Shown here piece by piece: positions 36,078 to 43,646 of a DNA stretch of 64,000 nt (its first letter is position 1; each line of letters begins with the position of its first letter). Made by a program: the position numbers and the translations under genes. Origin of the DNA: Alphaproteobacteria bacterium AO1-B (GTDB taxonomy: Bacteria > Pseudomonadota > Alphaproteobacteria > Rhizobiales > Stappiaceae); contig MLAX01000001.1 of NCBI GenBank assembly GCA_001890945.1, forward strand, positions 434,001-498,000, in the 5' to 3' direction. Under the pieces are notes generated by a model that saw only the letters and a list, made by a program, of their open reading frames with translations, was not told where the DNA came from and made no database searches.

Positions 36078-37770
36078 CTAGGCGCAATGCGGTTCTGTTT
36101 TTGAATAGAACAGCTGGGATCGCAGCAGCAACAGCGAAACCGGCAAACGGGATAAGCAATTGCAGCAAGGCGTAGACGGCTGTGATTTGCCTGTTTCCGC
36201 CACTTGCGAGCGCAACGCTCTCTGTTGTCACCGTGACGACCCGGCCGGCTCCGATCATGAGTGTGGGGAGGTATTGCCCGACCGATACAGCAAGGGCAAC
36301 TGCCAACGTCACGAGGACCGGGCGTGTCAGCATCGGTAGTTGCACTCTGAAGAAGATTCTGGCTCTGCTGGCGCCCATGGAAGCTGCGACGCGGGCATAT
36401 CGGGGGTCCTGCCGCTGCCACGGGTCACTGAGCGCAAGAAAGGCATAGGGCAAGACGAAAACCAGATGTGCAATAAGCACGGCTGTGAAACTACCATCCA
36501 GACCAATCATCAAGAACAACATCTTGAGGCCGAACAGGAACGCAATTTGCGGCAGGAGAAGGGGCACAAAGATGAGCGTTCTTAGCTGATGATCTACAGG
36601 CTCTGCGGCGTGTGTTTTTGTTTCCAACAGCCAAAGCGTCAACGACGTGCTGATGAGCGCTGCCAGAACACCGAGTAAGATCGTCGTGCCGAGGATCTGA
36701 GGTGTTTGTGTCAAGGCCATTGAAAGCGCCGATACGGACCAATTCTGGGGCAGCGGGGCCGGATACCACCAGGACTTGGCTAAACTCCAGATCATCAGGA
36801 CAAGCAGGGAAAGGCACATGGCAGACACAATGAAAACCATCGTACCAAGCGCTGCCATTCGGCCAGCGCTATCCGCTTTTATGCGGTGTCCTAGCGCCAA
36901 ACGGGTTGAGCTCAGCTTGGTGACACTGGCTTCGAACAACAAATAAACAAGAATTGCTCCAGCGCTAACTCCAAGCTGAAGCAATGCACCAGCTGACGCG
37001 GCAAGACGCAAGCTGAGATCCGGATCATTCATCCAAACCACCAGCCGCGCAGCCAACGGTGCCGGCGTCGTGGGCCCCAGTATCACCGCGACATCAACCA
37101 CAGACGTCGAGTAAGCGATCACAGCCAGCATCGGTAGACGGATGAGCGGATAAATCTGGGGCAGGATGACTTTGAAAAAGCCTGACATCCGAGCGTAACC
37201 GAGATTGGTTGCCACTTTGGTGTAGGACTTGATCTCGGGTCGGTTCAAAGCGGCCAGTGTCATTAAAAACAGAAAAGGGACCTCTTTTGCGACGAGACCA
37301 AGGGTCATGGCGATCCCATATGAGTCGTTGACCAGCAACAAATCCGGCGGACGCTCCCACCCAGTTGCCCAAGGCGATAAAAGCCGGGCAAGGAAGCCGG
37401 ACGGGGCGATCAGAAAGGCGAGACCGATTGCGGCCGCAGCGTGCGGTACTGACAAAAGTGGCGACAGGAAACGGCTGACGCGTTGAAAGGTTTGGGTACC
37501 GCTCCAAGCGGCTGAAAAACAAAGAACGATTGCAAGCGAAACCAGTGACGCAACAAGGCCTGTCCAAAAACTCAGCGCCGTTGATTGCAGCAGGCCCGGC
37601 ATGGAGAAAAGCTGTGCGAAAGGCTCAAGCGTTATCTCTCGCGCACCAAGAACAGGGAGGTAGCCGAAAGCCGGCAGAATGGTCCCTGCAAGACCGGCCA
37701 GAACCGGTCCCGCCAACAGCAACACAACGATCAGCGAGGGTAAATTCGAGCCTGGCCGAAATTTGGCCAA
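36070..37770 (-). CDS. ABC transporter permease, two fused transmembrane domains (YnjC-like)
   Basis: This is a large permease of about 566 residues with around 12 helices, made of two tandem BPD_transp_1 domains. The first has its cytoplasmic coupling loop near YARMSGFFKVILPQIYP; the second is near YARVAASMGASRARIFFRVQ with QLPML. Such fused permeases occur in YnjC, ThiP and FbpB-type systems. The start is unclear: no ATG fits. A TTG at 37770 lies just after the binding-protein stop, with AGGGGG about 11 bases upstream; a TTG at 37863 would give a long overlap. It sits between the binding protein and the ATPase. Confidence 0.88.
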   Translation of the reverse strand: MAKFRPGSNLPSLIVVLLLAGPVLAGLAGTILPAFGYLPVLGAREITLEPFAQLFSMPGLLQSTALSFWTGLVASLVSLAIVLCFSAAWSGTQTFQRVSRFLSPLLSVPHAAAAIGLAFLIAPSGFLARLLSPWATGWERPPDLLLVNDSYGIAMTLGLVAKEVPFLFLMTLAALNRPEIKSYTKVATNLGYARMSGFFKVILPQIYPLIRLPMLAVIAYSTSVVDVAVILGPTTPAPLAARLVVWMNDPDLSLRLAASAGALLQLGVSAGAILVYLLFEASVTKLSSTRLALGHRIKADSAGRMAALGTMVFIVSAMCLSLLVLMIWSLAKSWWYPAPLPQNWSVSALSMALTQTPQILGTTILLGVLAALISTSLTLWLLETKTHAAEPVDHQLRTLIFVPLLLPQIAFLFGLKMLFLMIGLDGSFTAVLIAHLVFVLPYAFLALSDPWQRQDPRYARVAASMGASRARIFFRVQLPMLTRPVLVTLAVALAVSVGQYLPTLMIGAGRVVTVTTESVALASGGNRQITAVYALLQLLIPFAGFAVAAAIPAVLFKNRTALRLDA

Positions 37771-37774
37771 GGGT

Positions 37775-38992
37775 TTATTGGCCCCCTGCGCCGTAACGTG
37801 TTGCCCAAGCCTGTTCCAGGGCAGTGACCCAGCTCGGATGCGGCTCTGGGAGAGTTGGGCCAAGTTCTTCTGGTGTCAGGGTCGCAGGTCCAAGGTCTTG
37901 GGTATCGAACAAAGCTTTTTCATTGGCTGGAAGGCCAGCCACGTTCAACACGGTCGGGTCGCCCCAAATCTCCGGGTCCTGTTTGCGCATCTGGGCCATT
38001 GGTGACAGCAAATGGTTCGCGAATACCTGTGCGCCTTCCTGAGCCGAACTGTTGAACGGAATGGCGACAAAGTGAGTATTGCCGACTGTGCCGCCATCAA
38101 AAATGAATGTACGTACAGTTGGTGGCAGTTCGCCGTTCACAATTGCGCCGGACGCATCACCTGGATTGAACGAAAAGGCGATGTCGATTTCACTGTCCGC
38201 AAGGAGCTGACGCATATGGGCCGCATTCTTCGGGAACGCTTGTCCCTGACGCCAGAGATGCGGATGCAGCTCATCCAGGAAGTTGAACAGTGGCGCCGTC
38301 TGCGCCTCGAATTCGTTCGGTTCGACCGGATCAGACAGCACGGCTTTATCCGCGATGGTGTTGAGGAGAGCCTGTTTCAGAAAGGTCGTTCCGTAGAAAT
38401 TCGGCGGTTGCGGATAAGAGAAGCGGCCCGGATTGGACTTCGCGTAGTCAAGCAGCGCATTGAGAGACGCTGGAGGTGTGTCCAGACGGGCAGTGTCGTA
38501 CATAAAGACCAGCTTGGCCATGCCCCACGGACTTTCCTGACCATCGGTTGGAACAGTAAAGTCGACCAGGACTGTCGGTTTGTTCTCCATGTCGACATAC
38601 GTCCAGTTCGGCAGGCTTTGCGCCCAACCGGGTTCCGCGAGTAACTCACTTGTCTTCATGGCTGCAAAGTTTTCGCCGTTGATCCAAACCAAGTCGACGC
38701 CGCCACCGCTGGTCTTGCCGACCGACTTCTCTGCGAGCACCTGGGAGACGACACTCGCAGTGTCGCTGACCTTCACATGAACAACCCGGACGTCATAGAG
38801 GTTTTCGACATCCCGCGCGGCCCACTGGATATAAGCGTTGATCCTCGGTTCGCCGCCCCACGCATGGAAATAAACCGTCTGTCCCTTGGCTTCGTCCAGA
38901 ACGTCTTGCCAGTCGCTGTCTTGTGCCGACACCGGCTGTAACGTGAAAAGACCGGAGATGAGTCCAGCGGCAGCGATAAGCAGACGTTTCAT
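37775..38992 (-). CDS. ABC transporter substrate-binding protein (YnjB-like)
   Basis: This 405-residue periplasmic protein has a clear signal peptide, MKRLLIAAAGLISGLFTLQPVSAQ. The mature part carries VYFHAWGGEPRINAYIQW, LVWINGENFAAMK, SPWGMAKLVFMYD and IAFSFNPGDASGAI, which match the YnjB group (extracellular solute-binding family 1 fold). ATG 38992 has AGGA six bases upstream; starts at 39049 or 39004 would precede the signal with charged residues. First gene of the three-gene importer. The ligand is unknown. Confidence 0.9.
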   Translation of the reverse strand: MKRLLIAAAGLISGLFTLQPVSAQDSDWQDVLDEAKGQTVYFHAWGGEPRINAYIQWAARDVENLYDVRVVHVKVSDTASVVSQVLAEKSVGKTSGGGVDLVWINGENFAAMKTSELLAEPGWAQSLPNWTYVDMENKPTVLVDFTVPTDGQESPWGMAKLVFMYDTARLDTPPASLNALLDYAKSNPGRFSYPQPPNFYGTTFLKQALLNTIADKAVLSDPVEPNEFEAQTAPLFNFLDELHPHLWRQGQAFPKNAAHMRQLLADSEIDIAFSFNPGDASGAIVNGELPPTVRTFIFDGGTVGNTHFVAIPFNSSAQEGAQVFANHLLSPMAQMRKQDPEIWGDPTVLNVAGLPANEKALFDTQDLGPATLTPEELGPTLPEPHPSWVTALEQAWATRYGAGGQ

Positions 38993-39088
38993 TTCAATCC
39001 TCATGGTGCGGGAGTGTTCTCCCTCGCTTATGGCAACGAACACGGTCAAGACAAGGCTTTGTGATTAGCCTGGGCATCTGGACTGGGC

Positions 39089-39544
39089 TCAGACCGGTAG
39101 AATATGCGTGTCCTTTATTTCTTCCATGACCGCATAAGTATGCGTTTCCCGGACGCCGGGAAGGGCCAGCACCACATCAGACAGGAACGCCCGGTAGGCC
39201 TCCATGTCCTTGACCCGGCTTTTCATCAGGTAATCGTATCCCCCGGCAACCATGTGGCACTCCAGAATATCGGGCGATCGTTCGACGGCCCGCTTAAAGG
39301 CATCAAAAATCTCCGGAGATGTGCGTTCCAGCCGGATTTCGACAAAAACCAAAAGCCCCCGGTCCACCTTCTTCGGGTCCAGGCTTGCCGAAAAATGTTC
39401 AATATATTTTTCCCGTGTCAGGCGTTTTACGCGCTCTGCGGTCGCTGTCGGAGATAGCCGGACTTTTTCCGAAAGGTCAGTGTTGGTGATCCGGCCGTCT
39501 TCCTGAAGTACCTTGAGAATTCGCCGGTCCGTTGCGTCGAGCAT
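39089..39544 (-). CDS. putR: Lrp/AsnC-family regulator, probable PutR
   Basis: This 151-residue regulator has an N-terminal helix-turn-helix (DATDRRILKVLQEDGRITNTDLSEKVRLSPTATAERVKRL) and a C-terminal RAM effector domain (GGYDYLMKSRVKDMEAYRAF). ATG 39544 starts the canonical MLDATDRR; the longer frame to 39637 is hydrophobic and overlaps the promoter region. It is divergent from putA. In rhizobia and Rhodobacter this neighbour is PutR, which activates putA in the presence of proline, so the name follows from context. Confidence 0.9.
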   Translation of the reverse strand: MLDATDRRILKVLQEDGRITNTDLSEKVRLSPTATAERVKRLTREKYIEHFSASLDPKKVDRGLLVFVEIRLERTSPEIFDAFKRAVERSPDILECHMVAGGYDYLMKSRVKDMEAYRAFLSDVVLALPGVRETHTYAVMEEIKDTHILPV

Positions 39545-39572
39545 GTGGATTTTGTCCGAAAATATGATTTCT

Positions 39573-39587
39573 GAAGGTATATACTTC
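39573..39587. promoter_or_regulatory. candidate PutR operator
   Basis: GAAGGTATATACTTC is a 15-base inverted repeat with one asymmetric position, in the putR-putA spacer 28 bases upstream of the putR start. Its length and AT-rich centre suit an Lrp-family site. Confidence 0.6.
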
Positions 39588-39685
39588 GTAAAATGGATAA
39601 AAAATAGAGAAAAATACAGTTGATTGAAGGGTATCATAGGTGAATGTATCGTTTGGCCTTGCTTGGGTCACTTTGGGAGGTGCCT

Positions 39686-42600
39686 ATGTCCGCAACTGCT
39701 GCCGTTTTGCCGGGCGTTAGTGAAAAAGATCTGCAACCGTTTCGCGCCGATTATGCGCCGAGCGACAAGCCCCTTGTGGAAGCGCTTTTGAAAGAAGCTG
39801 CCGGAGACCCGGTCGTTGAAAAACTGATTGATCAGCGGGCCCGCGGATACATCGATGACATGCGGTCAGTTCAGGTTGGTCTTGGCGGTGTCGAAGACTT
39901 CATGCGGGAGTTTGGGCTGACCACCCGCGAGGGTCTTGCCATGATGGTGTTGGCAGAGGCCTTGCTTCGGGTTCCGGATGCTGAAACGGCAGACAAGCTG
40001 ATCGAGGACAAGCTGGCTGCAGCCAAATTTGACGATCCGAGCGGCCCGAAATCCGACACTTGGCTTGTTTCGGCGTCATCCTGGGCGCTGGGCGTCACCT
40101 CCCGTCTTTTGCATCCAGGGGACACGCCGCAGAACATTCTTTCCAGCCTGGTCAAGCGCATGGGTATGCCGACGGTCCGGCTTGCCACTCGCAAAGCCAT
40201 GCAACTGTTTGGGCATCAGTTTGTTCTGGGCGAAACCATCACAAAGGCTTTGGAACGCGCGAAGACCCAGGAAGCCAAGGGCTACCGCTACTCCTATGAC
40301 ATGCTGGGCGAAGGGGCTCGGACCGAAAAGGATGCTGAGCGCTATTTCCAATCCTATGCCGCTGCGATCGAAGCGATCGGCAAATCGGCCGGCGACAAAA
40401 AGCTTCCTGACCGTCCCGGTATTTCGGTGAAGCTTTCCGCTCTGCATCCGCGGTATGAGGCCATCAAAGGCATACGCGTTCAGGAAGAACTGCTGCCACG
40501 CCTGAAAAAGCTCGTGCAAATGGCGCGCGAGCGGGATCTGAACTTCACTGTCGATGCAGAGGAGGCAGATCGCCTCGAAATATCCCTGGACGTCATCGCA
40601 GCACTTTTGTCGGACCCGGTCACAAAAGGTTGGGACGGCTTTGGCCTTGCTGTTCAGGCCTATCAGAAACGAGCGGTCCACGTGATCGACTGGCTGGTGG
40701 ATGCTGCGCGCAAAACCGATCGCAAGTTGATGGTGCGTCTTGTGAAAGGCGCGTACTGGGATACGGAGATCAAACACGCCCAGGAAAATGGCGCGGACGG
40801 CTATCCGGTCTTCACCCGGAAGGCGGCAACGGACCTGTCCTATCTTTGTTGCGCCAAGCGGATGCTGGCTGCACGCGATGTGCTTTATCCGCAATTTGCG
40901 ACTCACAACGCGTTGACGGTCGCGCAGATCGTGGAATTGGCGGGCGGAAATGCAGACGGCTACGAGTTCCAGCGCCTCCACGGCATGGGTGAAAGCCTGT
41001 TCAAATCCGTCTGCGAGCGGGATGGGTTCCCGACCCGGATTTATGCTCCGGTGGGCGGGCATAAGGATCTGCTGGCTTATTTGGTACGCCGTCTCTTGGA
41101 GAACGGCGCTAACTCGTCCTTCGTGACGATTGTCGGCGATACATCCGTGCCCGTTGAAGCCATGTTGGAGCGGCCGCGCGAAATTCTTGATGGTGGCCAC
41201 CACGCCGCAAACCGCTCCATCCCGATGCCCGATGATCTTTATGGGGCTAGCCGGAAAAACTCGGATGGCGTCGAGTTCGGCTGGGCAGAAGAGCGCAACA
41301 TTCTTGTTCGCGGAATGGCAAAGACCATAGCTCCGTTCGCGTTTGCGACACCAATCGGCGAAGGTCTCCCGGCAAATGGCGAACCGAACCCGATCTTTTC
41401 TCCAATGGACGGCACTACCAAGGCGGGGACAGTCTCATTTGCCGACAAGGCAACTGCAGAAAAGGCAATGGACGTGGCTCAGGCCGGGTTCGAGCGCTGG
41501 TCGCGCCGCCCCGTGGAAGAGCGCGCGGACATCCTGGCAAAGGTCGGGGATCTTCTGGAAGACAACCGCGACCGCCTGATGACCATCCTGTCCATTGAGG
41601 CTGGCAAGTGTTTGCCGGACGGGATCGCAGAGATCCGGGAGGCCGTCGATTTCTGCCGTTATTATGCGCAAGAAGCGCGCACCCAGTTTGGCGATGGGCG
41701 CTTGATGCCCGGACCGACCGGCGAAGAGAACCGGTATCGTCATCGTGGTCGGGGCGTGTTTGTCTGCATTTCTCCCTGGAATTTTCCGCTGGCGATTTTC
41801 CTTGGTCAAATCAGTGCAGCCCTGCTTGCTGGAAATGCGGTCGTCGCAAAGCCTGCAGAACAAACGCCACTCATCGCCTATGAGACCGCAAAGCTGCTCT
41901 ATGAAGCTGGGGTGCCGGAGGACGTGTTCATGCTCTTGCCTGGCGATGGCGAGGTTGGGGCTGCCTTGACCGCGCACCCGAAGGTCGCCGGCGTTGCCTT
42001 CACCGGTTCAACGGAAACCGCTTGGGCGATCAACCGGACACTTGCCATGAAACGCGGTCCAATCGTGCCGCTCATTGCAGAAACCGGTGGTATCAATGCC
42101 ATGCTGGTGGATGCGACAGCCTTGCCGGAACAGGTCTGCGATGACGTCATGATGTCCGCCTTCAGGTCTGCTGGTCAACGCTGCTCCGCTCTGCGCTTGC
42201 TCTATGTTCAGGAAGATGTGGCAGATACCCTGTTGGCCATGCTGGAAGGCGCTGCAAAGGAACTGGAGCTTGGCGATCCCCGTCTTCCATCAACCGACAT
42301 TGGCCCGGTGATTGACGATGAAGCCAAGGCAAACATTCAGGCGCATATCGACGAAATGCAGGAAAGCCAGACGCTGCGCTTTGCCGGGAAAACGCCGGAG
42401 GGAAGCCTATCTAACGGGTCTTGGATCGCGCCGCACATCATTGAACTGGACAAGGCGGAAGCGCTCACGCGTGAAGTCTTTGGCCCCGTTCTTCACGTTG
42501 TCCGGTACAAGGCTAAAGACATCGACAAGGTGCTCGATCAGATCGCAGCCACTGGCTACGGCTTGACGCTTGGTGTTCATAGCCGGATTGACGCCACCGT

Positions 42601-42826
42601 GAAGAAAGTTGTCGACCGCCTGTCGGTCGGCAATGTCTATGTCAATCGGAACACAATTGGTGCCGTAGTGGGAACCCAGCCGTTCGGTGGCTCCGGATTG
42701 TCCGGCACCGGACCCAAAGCCGGTGGACCCGCTTATCTGACCCGCTTTGCCTTGGAGCAGGTGGTTTCGATCAATACGGCTGCTGCCGGTGGCAACGCAA
42801 GTCTGGTCGCTGCGTCCGACGACTAG
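39686..42826 (+). CDS. putA: bifunctional proline dehydrogenase / delta-1-pyrroline-5-carboxylate dehydrogenase
   Basis: PutA oxidises proline to glutamate in two steps, using FAD then NAD, at the inner membrane. It has 1046 residues. A helical arm covers about 1-120. The proline dehydrogenase barrel spans about 170-470 (ISVKLSALHPRYE, GLAVQAYQKRA, LVKGAYWDTEIK, YEFQRLHGMGESL). The aldehyde dehydrogenase spans about 530-1000, with ISPWNFPLAIF, the general-base Glu in AETGG, and the nucleophile Cys in SAGQRCSALR. It lacks the ribbon-helix-helix DNA-binding domain of E. coli PutA and the long C-terminal domain, which fits control by the separate PutR. GGGAGG precedes ATG 39686. Confidence 0.96.
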   Translation: MSATAAVLPGVSEKDLQPFRADYAPSDKPLVEALLKEAAGDPVVEKLIDQRARGYIDDMRSVQVGLGGVEDFMREFGLTTREGLAMMVLAEALLRVPDAETADKLIEDKLAAAKFDDPSGPKSDTWLVSASSWALGVTSRLLHPGDTPQNILSSLVKRMGMPTVRLATRKAMQLFGHQFVLGETITKALERAKTQEAKGYRYSYDMLGEGARTEKDAERYFQSYAAAIEAIGKSAGDKKLPDRPGISVKLSALHPRYEAIKGIRVQEELLPRLKKLVQMARERDLNFTVDAEEADRLEISLDVIAALLSDPVTKGWDGFGLAVQAYQKRAVHVIDWLVDAARKTDRKLMVRLVKGAYWDTEIKHAQENGADGYPVFTRKAATDLSYLCCAKRMLAARDVLYPQFATHNALTVAQIVELAGGNADGYEFQRLHGMGESLFKSVCERDGFPTRIYAPVGGHKDLLAYLVRRLLENGANSSFVTIVGDTSVPVEAMLERPREILDGGHHAANRSIPMPDDLYGASRKNSDGVEFGWAEERNILVRGMAKTIAPFAFATPIGEGLPANGEPNPIFSPMDGTTKAGTVSFADKATAEKAMDVAQAGFERWSRRPVEERADILAKVGDLLEDNRDRLMTILSIEAGKCLPDGIAEIREAVDFCRYYAQEARTQFGDGRLMPGPTGEENRYRHRGRGVFVCISPWNFPLAIFLGQISAALLAGNAVVAKPAEQTPLIAYETAKLLYEAGVPEDVFMLLPGDGEVGAALTAHPKVAGVAFTGSTETAWAINRTLAMKRGPIVPLIAETGGINAMLVDATALPEQVCDDVMMSAFRSAGQRCSALRLLYVQEDVADTLLAMLEGAAKELELGDPRLPSTDIGPVIDDEAKANIQAHIDEMQESQTLRFAGKTPEGSLSNGSWIAPHIIELDKAEALTREVFGPVLHVVRYKAKDIDKVLDQIAATGYGLTLGVHSRIDATVKKVVDRLSVGNVYVNRNTIGAVVGTQPFGGSGLSGTGPKAGGPAYLTRFALEQVVSINTAAAGGNASLVAASDD

Positions 42827-43605
42827 AACGGTTTTTGAGACTGGGGCGAATTGACGAAACAATCGCCCCAGTCTCCATCACCTTCGCCGAAGGGGATGTA
42901 GCCGCGTGCCGCTAAGAACTCAGGCAGGTCCGTGTTCGATTGGGCTTCGGTAAGGGCGGTTTCAAAACCATCAAATTCTCTGGCTGCCAAGTTTTCGTCC
43001 TCCGCCAGAATTCGTCCCGAAGAGACAGCTTCCCTGGCCAGAGGCATAAGCTCCGAGTATCCGAGATCGGCGATCGCTATCAACCAGCCGTTCCAGACCG
43101 GGTCGTCCGGTGGCGGGGCAGCTTCCGATTTCAGGAAGCCCCGAAGACTGCGTTCCGCGGAGACTGCATTGACCCTGCCCTTGAGAGCCTCGTAGGTCCA
43201 GGCCCTCAAAAACGCATCCCGGATCATGAAATCCAGCGTGTCATTCTGAAAGCCTTCCCAAAGATCCGTTGCCTTTCCACGACTGAGGCACATCAGGACA
43301 CGGGGAAAAGTTTCGCCCACTCCAACTTCTCCGATAAGGTTCGTGAAGAGGAGGGGCCGTTTAGTGACAAATTTGTAAAGGCTGTCAAATGTCTTTGGCG
43401 TTTGAAGGACGGCGAGGAGGTGAAGGCCGAGGTAAAAAGACTTCTTTTCCACCACGTCCACTTCAATGCCGTTTGCAGCCTTGCCAAGGATTGGCAGAAA
43501 GATGGCCGCTGAGCGAGCCGGGTTTTCAAGACAATACGCAAGCGTTTTAGCGGGAAACGTTTCCCGATCCGCCAGGTTTTCCAAGATGTCACGGCGATCA
43601 AGCAT
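42823..43605 (-). CDS. DUF1186 family protein
   Basis: This 260-residue protein matches my recollection of the DUF1186 family, with a repeated-helix look. Visible segments are FPAKTLAYCLENPARSA, FYLGLHLLAVLQTPKTFDSLYKFV, LWEGFQNDTLDFMIRDAFLRAWTYEALKG and DDPVWNGWLIAIADLGYSELMPLAREA. Function is unknown. The family sometimes carries a C-terminal SEC-C zinc motif, which is absent here. The last four bases overlap the end of putA in a convergent arrangement. Confidence 0.85.
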   Translation of the reverse strand: MLDRRDILENLADRETFPAKTLAYCLENPARSAAIFLPILGKAANGIEVDVVEKKSFYLGLHLLAVLQTPKTFDSLYKFVTKRPLLFTNLIGEVGVGETFPRVLMCLSRGKATDLWEGFQNDTLDFMIRDAFLRAWTYEALKGRVNAVSAERSLRGFLKSEAAPPPDDPVWNGWLIAIADLGYSELMPLAREAVSSGRILAEDENLAAREFDGFETALTEAQSNTDLPEFLAARGYIPFGEGDGDWGDCFVNSPQSQKPF

Positions 43606-43646
43606 AAAACCTCCGGAGAAACTCTATCACAGGTAGAATGTGACTT

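Noticed and set aside
40076-41203. Minus-strand frame of 375 codons inside putA
   Set aside because: It is a shadow of the well-conserved PutA frame, with no ribosome-binding site or recognisable domain.
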